From contig NC_089443.1 of NCBI RefSeq assembly GCF_026210795.1, positions 1,798,001-1,862,000 of the forward strand: 64,000 nucleotides of DNA, written 5' to 3'. This document shows, piece by piece, positions 57,970 to 64,000 of this stretch. The stretch is from Rhizophagus irregularis (lineage: Eukaryota; Glomeromycota; Glomeromycetes; Glomerales; Glomeraceae). How positions within the stretch are numbered: position 1 is the first letter of the stretch; each line of letters starts with the position of its first letter. The notes beneath the pieces were generated by a model. It saw only the letters and a program-made list of their open reading frames with translations. It did not search any database and had not been told where the DNA came from. Both the position numbers and the translations under genes were made by a program.

Positions 57970-60041
57970 ATGCAAAACACCGAAAATACAAATGAATGTA
58001 TTAATTGGATTGAGGAAGCCATTTCTAAAGAGTATTTTAGATTTTACGAACACGAATATTTTAGTAATGTTCAAAGAATTGGCACTGGAGGATTCGGAAA
58101 GGTTTATCGTGCAAATTGGAAAAATTCAGAACAATATTTAGCGTTGAAATACTTTTTTAATCTTGATGACGTCACTGCAAAAGAAATTGTTCATGAGGTA
58201 TAAATTATAAAATGTATAATGCGACATTTTCATATTCGTAATATGTACTCATTAATATTATAATATTTATATTCTAGCTCAAACTTCAACGTGATATACA
58301 ATTTCATAATAATATTATTAAATTCTATGGAGTCGCACAATTTGACCCAGGTATGATAAAATTCATTTATAATATACTTATTTTATTATTTAACTTTGTA
58401 AAAATGTAACTTATTAAAAAATTGTTATTTCTTTTATTCATCATTAGAAAATCAATATGTTCAATCGAAAAATTATTTGTTAGTGATGGAGTATGCTGAT
58501 TCTGGTACTCTCAAAAATTATCTAAAGGAAAACTTCGATAACCTTACCTGGAACGACAAATATAATTTGGCGTACCAACTAGCTAGCGCAGTGTCGTGTT
58601 TACATAATGAAAAAATAGTGCATCGTGATTTGGTAATTAATTTTATTAAATAATAAAATAATAATTATAAATTTATTTTTCAATTTTTAACGTCATATTA
58701 ATTTAATAGCACTCCGGTAATGTATTGGTTCATCAAAATACTATCAAATTGTCCGACTTCGGGTTGTCAAAAAGAATCGAATCATCATCCAATACAAAAA
58801 CTAAATTTTTTGGAGTAATTCCTTACGTTGATCCAAAAAGATTTAGTGGACGAAAAAAAAATAAAAACTCAAATCAAACATGTTCATTTAATGAAAAAAG
58901 TGACATTTATAGTGTTGGTGTGTTATTTTGGGAGATATCTAGTGGTCAACCACCCTTTTCTGCTGAAGAGTATGATATTGATTTAGCTTTAGAAATTTCA
59001 CAAGGTCGTAGAGAAGAACCCATTCCTAATACGCCTGAAAATTATATTAAAATTTATACCGGTACGTATGAACTCTCATCAATTATAATTTATAATCTGT
59101 TAACATTATTATGATTTTTAGAATGTTGGGATATTGAACCAGACAATCGACCAACTATAAGTCAAGTATTAGAAAGATTAAAAGCATTTATAACGAAAAC
59201 AACAGAAAATCATCAAACGGAATTAAATCTTCAATCAACATTAACAGATGAACAAAAATTTAATCCAATCAATATTGATATTTCAAATATTAACAATTCA
59301 TTACATGGAGAAATGTCTCAAATTATTGAAAATTTTGATAAAATTAATACAAAGGAAATAGTAGTATATACAACATTAACCAATGAAAATATTTCATCGG
59401 AAAAAAATTTGAGCAAAATAGTTAGTGATATAGTAAACTATATTTTCAAATTAAATAATGAAGGAAAAAATTCAATAGTAGGCGAATTTATTCTTGATTA
59501 TTTTAATAATAATAATATAAATTCACAAGAAATCCATGATTGGTTATTAATTAATCAAAAAAATTCAGATTCCATATTTTTACTTGGATGTTTTAATTAT
59601 TTAGGAATTGAAACAAGTGAAGATAGTAAGAAAGCGTTTAACTTATTCATTAAAGCATCAAAACAAAATCACACATTAGCGCAATATTATGTTGGATTAT
59701 GTTATGAATTTGGTTATGGAACTGTAAAAGATGAAAAATTAGCCTTTGAATATTATGAAAAAATAGCAGATAGGGGATACGCAATGGGATTATTTGATTG
59801 TGGTTATCTTTATGATAATGGAATTGGATTTAGTGTTAATAAACAAAAAGCATTTGAATTATATCAACAGGCAGCAAATTTAGGACATATAACAGCTCAA
59901 AATAATCTTGCTCTTATGTATTTATACGGAAAAGGAATTAACAAGGATATAAATCAAGCAATTTATTGGTACGAGAAATCTGCTAAACAAGGAGATCGAT
60001 ACGCTCAAATTAAATTAGAAAATTTAACATCAGGAGAATAA
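57970..60041 (+). CDS. Protein kinase-Sel1 repeat fusion, 585 aa
   Basis: Exons 57970-58197, 58278-58350, 58448-58632, 58710-59061 and 59122-60041, all GT-AG, give 585 residues. Residues about 30-280 form a kinase domain of the tyrosine-kinase-like type found in AM fungi: Gly loop IGTGGFGKVY, ALKYF lysine, VMEYADSGTLKNYL hinge, catalytic loop HRDLHSGNVLVH, DFGLSKRIE, then FFGVIPYVDPKRF in place of the usual APE, DIYSVGVLFWEISSGQPPF, and the C-lobe motif CWDIEPDNRPTISQVLERL. All catalytic residues (Lys, HRD Asp, DFG Asp) are present. After a linker of about 100 residues come four to five Sel1 repeats (AQYYVGLCYEFGYGTVKDEK, AQNNLALMYLYGKGINKDIN), likely for partner binding. Probable cytosolic signalling protein. 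No sign of damage. Confidence 0.9.
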
Positions 60042-60224
60042 AATAAGCGTAGATCTACAAAATAATACACGTACGAGTGTGAAAAATTTAGAGGAATTTT
60101 CAATAGTATAAAATGGTGTATTTTTAAAAATGACGTAGTTTTTTTAATAGTAAAAAATAATGTAATAAAAATTTTCTCTTAATTTTTTCACATTTTAATA
60201 TTTATTATTTTTTTTTTTACTCAC

Positions 60225-60405
60225 ATTAAGGAGTTGGAACTGAATACATTTTATTATTTTTTACTTACACTAAGAGTCGAACCAAATACCTCATTAATTA
60301 ATTACATTTTATTTTTTACTTACACCAAGAATCGAACCGAATACCTCGAGGTAGACTATTAATATATTAAGTCTCATTATCCGATCACTACACTATTTGT
60401 TCTTT
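60225..60405 (-). repeat. tRNA-derived SINE-like sequence, tandem pieces
   Basis: On the minus strand, a head with an A-box-like TAGTGTAGTGATCGG and a perfect B box GGTTCGATTC (about 60328), followed by TTGGTGTAAGTAAAAAATAA. One or two more truncated B-box ends (TTCGACTCTTAGTGTAAG) lie at 60240-60290, so two or three tails are stacked. Not a functional tRNA. Confidence 0.6.
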
Positions 60406-60589
60406 TTTTTTTAATTATAAATATTATATTTCATATTTATATATCTTAGAATAAAAATGTATTTATATAATTTTTTTTAGTGTAAATATTTAAAATAAAA
60501 CAAACTTCATTTGCTAATTTTCCTCGACTCAGTGTTAAAAATGTTTTTAATTGTTATCATATATTATTAGAAATTTTTTTTTAGCGTAT

Positions 60590-61980
60590 ATATCTAGTAA
60601 TATCTATTTGTGTAAATTTTAATCAACTTTTTTAAATAAAAATTTTTCAAAATATTTTAGGTTACATTTTCGCGTGGGTTATGCAAAATCATGTATTTAT
60701 GCAAATTTCGAAAGTGTAGATTGCTGAAACTACCTACATCAGGAGATTATATGAGGCGAATATTAGCGTAGAGTTGTCAAATATGTATAATCCCTGAAAA
60801 TTTATACTCCGTAAAAATCTATAAATATACAATTTTGCATAATTTACACTTAAAACATAGTTATTTAATAAGGCGGATCTTAAAAAATGTCATAAAATTT
60901 TCGTGAATAGGTAGTTTATATCTTGAAATAACTTCTTGAACATATGATTTAAGTAATCTACACAAAAAAACAATTTAAAAAATATTTCGTTGATTTTGTA
61001 TCTTAAAAAGTTTCATAAATTCTACATAAATACATCAGGAGTTTAAAAAGGGTGTAGATTTGCAAAATTACACGTATGTAAAAAATCACGCAAATTCACG
61101 ACACCTACGTGGGTATACGGGCGTGTAAAATCACAAATATTCTTAATAATGAGAATTCCTATATTAATTTAATAAAAAAATTTTTGTATTTTTAAATATA
61201 AGGGAATACACGATAAAATTCTTCTCTTCCTTTCTTTTTCTTCTTGTTCCCTTTATTTCTCTCTCACCTCTCTCCTTTCCTTCATTTGTTATTTCTTTCC
61301 TTAATATTTTTATTTACTCGGCATAATTTTTTTATATTTATTTATTTTTTTTTTTTGCTTACCTTAGGAATCGAACTGATTACCTTGAGTTATTTTATTA
61401 TATATCATATCTCGCAACTTAACCACTATGCTATTTAACTTTTTTTATAATTTACAGTATTATATTTTATATTTATCTTAAAAATCATACTTTTTGAGTA
61501 AGTTACGCAAAATTGCATATTTACATGTTTTTTTATATCATAAAATGGTGTAACTATCTATTTATATAAATCCACACTACTTTTTTAAACGCAAATTTAT
61601 CAAAATATTTCGAATTGTTGTATTTATGTATGGATTGCTTAAAATCATATGTTTGTACAATTTTTAGCATGTGAATATCCGAAACTACTTGTTTATGTAA
61701 ATTTACACAATTTTTTTTTAGATGGAAATTTGTTGAAATATTTTAGACTGTGATTTTATATATAGAATACTCAAAATTATGTATTTATACAATTTTTCAG
61801 AATATAGATTTTTGAAACTAACTGTTTATAAAAAATCTATGCAATTATTTTAGACACGAATTATCAAATACTATATTTTAAGTGTAAATTAAACAATATC
61901 GCGTATTTACGAGTTTTTTCAAGGTGTAAATTTTCGGGATTACCCATATTTGATAAATCTACATTAATGATTAATATACA
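60590..61980. repeat. Degenerate tandem array, about 120-bp unit, split by other DNA
   Basis: Units share the words AAATATTTT.G..TGT, TTGCTTAAAATCATrTATTT, ACAATTTT, TGAAACTACyTGTTTATGTA and AATTTACAC. Clear copies start at about 60640, 61490, 61610, 61730 and 61850. A few run with insertions between 60740 and 61140. They are heavily diverged, hence old. TACATCAGGAG occurs at 60737 and 61032, and a similar ATCAGGAG ends the kinase gene at 60033, perhaps by chance. Confidence 0.55.
61345..61445 (-). repeat. tRNA-derived SINE-like sequence
   Basis: The minus strand reads TTAAATAGCATAGTGGTTAA (good A box) and, 55 bases on, AGTTCGATTCC (good B box), then TAAGGTAAGC and an A-rich tail. An acceptor stem cannot be closed, so it is a SINE head or tRNA relic, not a tRNA gene. 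Confidence 0.6.
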
Positions 61981-62485
61981 CATAATTTAATCTCCTGATG
62001 GTGGCAAGAACTAAACTTTCTTTATACCTCTTGTGATAAAATATATATAGTTTCATGAATACTTACAAAATGGCACAGTTTCATAAAATTTAATTTTACG
62101 AAATTTTCTTGTCTGGATCGCGGCTAACTAATGGCTTTATTTTTATGAAATCAATGTTTGGTTAGTTATATATTGTAACAAGTTTATAACTCCAGTTTCA
62201 AAATAGATGTCAAAAATTCATCTTTTCGTTAGTCTCACAATCTTTAATTTTGAGTATAATTCCAAATTTAGTTGATTCTCGGTCAATGTAATAATAATGC
62301 TTCAAAGTAATATTCAGTTAAGTGATAAAAATATCATTATTTGATTAGCTTGTTAGCATACCATTTGATTGATTACTTTTTTTATTTGGAAATTTCGAGA
62401 AAAGATTCATCTTTTAGGTTGCCGCGCCACAGATGATTGCCTATCACGAAATCACATGATATGCCATCCAAATCCGTAGTGCCAG

Positions 62486-63085
62486 TGTAATGATCTAGGC
62501 CTAATAATGTCAAAAGTATGCTTGTTTAATAAAAATACATTATTTCTCCTAAATTCTAAATTGCGATAATTTCCCCTCATATTAAAGATCTTTTAATACC
62601 ATTAATTTAATTAATGTGGCACTTTTTCATCATAAGAAAAAGTTAAAAAGATTCGAATATTAACTATTCTAGAGTAAAATATATGTTTGTATCATTTTCT
62701 AAAATTTCTAATTTTTCTCAAATTATTATATTTCACTCTGATCAGATTCATGTCCTTTTTAAATATCCTGACGTTCTACTTTCATAATTTCATCAAATGA
62801 TCGACTTAATATTTTCCAATCAAATGCTCTACAACATAAATTTTGACTATTCCTTTCTAAGACATACTCACTTGAATAAATTATTCATGTAATTTTCTAA
62901 TCAATTAGTTTTACGTCATCACTGACATTTATTCCTTTATTTCCTTATTCACTCGATCCTTAGTTTAACGTCATTGCGGACCAATTAAAACACAATTTCA
63001 TAATATTAAAAATTTATACACTAATTTTAAATATAATACTGCGCCTCATAATTACTAAATTTAATAGGTATATTACGGCATTACA
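62486..63085 (-). repeat. Solo LTR related to the LTR at 4384-5035
   Basis: Starts TGTAATGATCTAGGCC and ends ACGGCATTACA. The last 150 bases match 4885-5035 well (TAATACTGCGCCTCA, TTACGGCATTACA); the rest is strongly diverged. No internal retrotransposon sequence adjoins, so it is a solo or truncated LTR, older than the element at the left edge. GCCAG and CTGGC flank it as an inverted pair and not as a direct target duplication. Confidence 0.65.
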
Positions 63086-63266
63086 CTGGCCATTTTGTGC
63101 CATGGGGAAGTCCACCACAGAACAAACTCGCCACAAATACTTTTAGTCTCGGGGTTTTTTTTTTTATTTTATTTTTTAAAAAATTTACCCTCATGGGAAT
63201 CAGTATTTTATTAGAGAAATAATATTTTATATATACATAAAATTTTTCTGAAAAACATCCCACTAG

Positions 63267-63797
63267 GACCCAGAAATATATATACAGGAGTAGGGTACAC
63301 AGATGCGTCGCCATCATAGTGAAATTAGACAGAGTAAAGTTTTGATTTGCGTACAATCTAAGAATTTTTCATGTTATCAAGATTGCATATTTTTATCAAA
63401 ATTTTTATATGTAAAAAATTAGTTTGCGTATTTTTGGCTTAAATTTGCTTGGCTAATCCCATATATTTACTGTACATTAACCGCATTGTAATATTTAGCA
63501 TTAATTGAAAGAAATTTCTAAGGGTTAAAAAGTGAAAATTTAGAAAATATTATTGAAAAAATGGTAAATTAGAATAAATTCTATTTTTCACATTAGTATT
63601 TAGTTTTATAAATAATAGTATAAAGTCATGATAAAATAATTAATAACTTAATGTCTGAAATTTTATTTGCATATTTTTGCAGGATTTTCAATATCAGGTG
63701 TCAATTATGTGTACTACTCATATAAAAAGTCTCTGCATACAGCTCATAGTAAAAAAAATTTTCGCCACCTGACCTTTATATATATATTTCTGGGTCC
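63267..63797. mobile_element. MITE, 531 bp, TA target
   Basis: Perfect 19-bp inverted ends GGACCCAGAAATATATATA, flanked by TA (63265-63266, 63798-63799). Interior AT-rich, no transposase. Probably a Tc1/mariner-type non-autonomous element. Confidence 0.8.
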
Positions 63798-63799
63798 TA

Positions 63800-64000
63800 C
63801 CCACTCAACCAGCAAATGTATTTTATTTTATTAGGATATAATAAATAATAATTCTTACAAATACTGTAAATCATAGAAAATTTATTTATTGCTTTATAAG
63901 AAAAATTATACATAGATATTATTCATTTGATACTTATATAGATCTTTAATTAGGAAACTGTTTGACAAATTTCTTGCTAATAAAACGCTTGTAATTTTCA
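63800..64000. other. AT-rich window end
   Basis: Nothing recognised. Confidence 0.4.

Noticed and set aside
61345-61445. Possible tRNA gene
   Set aside because: A and B boxes are present, but acceptor and T stems cannot be formed; treated as a SINE head.
63081-63356. 91-codon minus-strand frame
   Set aside because: Crosses the LTR end and the MITE end; composition is that of repeats.

Overview
The window looks like a nuclear piece of an arbuscular mycorrhizal fungus (Glomeromycotina, Rhizophagus-like). This is inferred from four things: very AT-rich sequence, short phase-aware spliceosomal introns (about 60-150 bp), Sel1-repeat proteins including a kinase-Sel1 fusion, and a dense load of transposons. 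No rRNA, intact tRNA or CRISPR array was seen. Most of the DNA is mobile-element DNA, with a few host genes or gene remnants between.

Layout. 1-5035: minus-strand LTR retrotransposon (long gag reading frame plus one 652-bp LTR), running off the left edge. 5036-9.2 kb: foldback/palindromic repeats, then a decayed aldehyde dehydrogenase gene. 10.3-13.0 kb: a large Sel1-repeat gene with one in-frame stop. 15.1-16.4 kb: an unrecognised three-exon gene with more GC than its surroundings. 17.7-24.8 kb: transposon A, a tnp2/CACTA-like element with a minus-strand transposase gene and a divergent accessory gene. 25-27.6 kb: MITE, hairpin arrays and intron-like repeat modules. 28.2-37.9 kb and 42.3-55.4 kb: two almost identical copies (B1, B2) of a second element of the same type in opposite orientation. 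B1 carries a 287-bp MITE that B2 lacks, and B2 carries a nested 3.7-kb non-autonomous relative (C). Between B1 and B2 lie 4.35 kb holding a small two-exon gene and the 3' end of a host gene. 55.4-56.2 kb: the 5' part of that same host gene. 58.0-60.0 kb: an intact-looking kinase-Sel1 gene with five exons. 60-64 kb: tRNA-derived SINE-like pieces, a degenerate tandem array, a solo LTR and a TA-flanked MITE.

Main observations. (1) The gene starting at 56211 on the minus strand stops at a B-element end at 55397. Its reading frame continues exactly, across one TA target site, into the sequence beside the other B element at 37929-38070. This implies one insertion into the gene followed by inversion of the DNA between the two inverted B copies. 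(2) Elements A and B share one architecture: terminal repeats starting CTTTGCAGAAA, a 2-bp target duplication (TA or TT), a 6-exon transposase, and a divergently transcribed accessory gene whose protein is clearly homologous between A and B. (3) Arrays of intron-like modules, with GTAAG donors, pyrimidine tracts and AG acceptors around about 33-36-nt exon-like pieces, occur at 27.0-27.6 kb, inside B, and in five or six tandem units inside C. They resemble introner-like or microexon arrays and are the best candidate for something undescribed.
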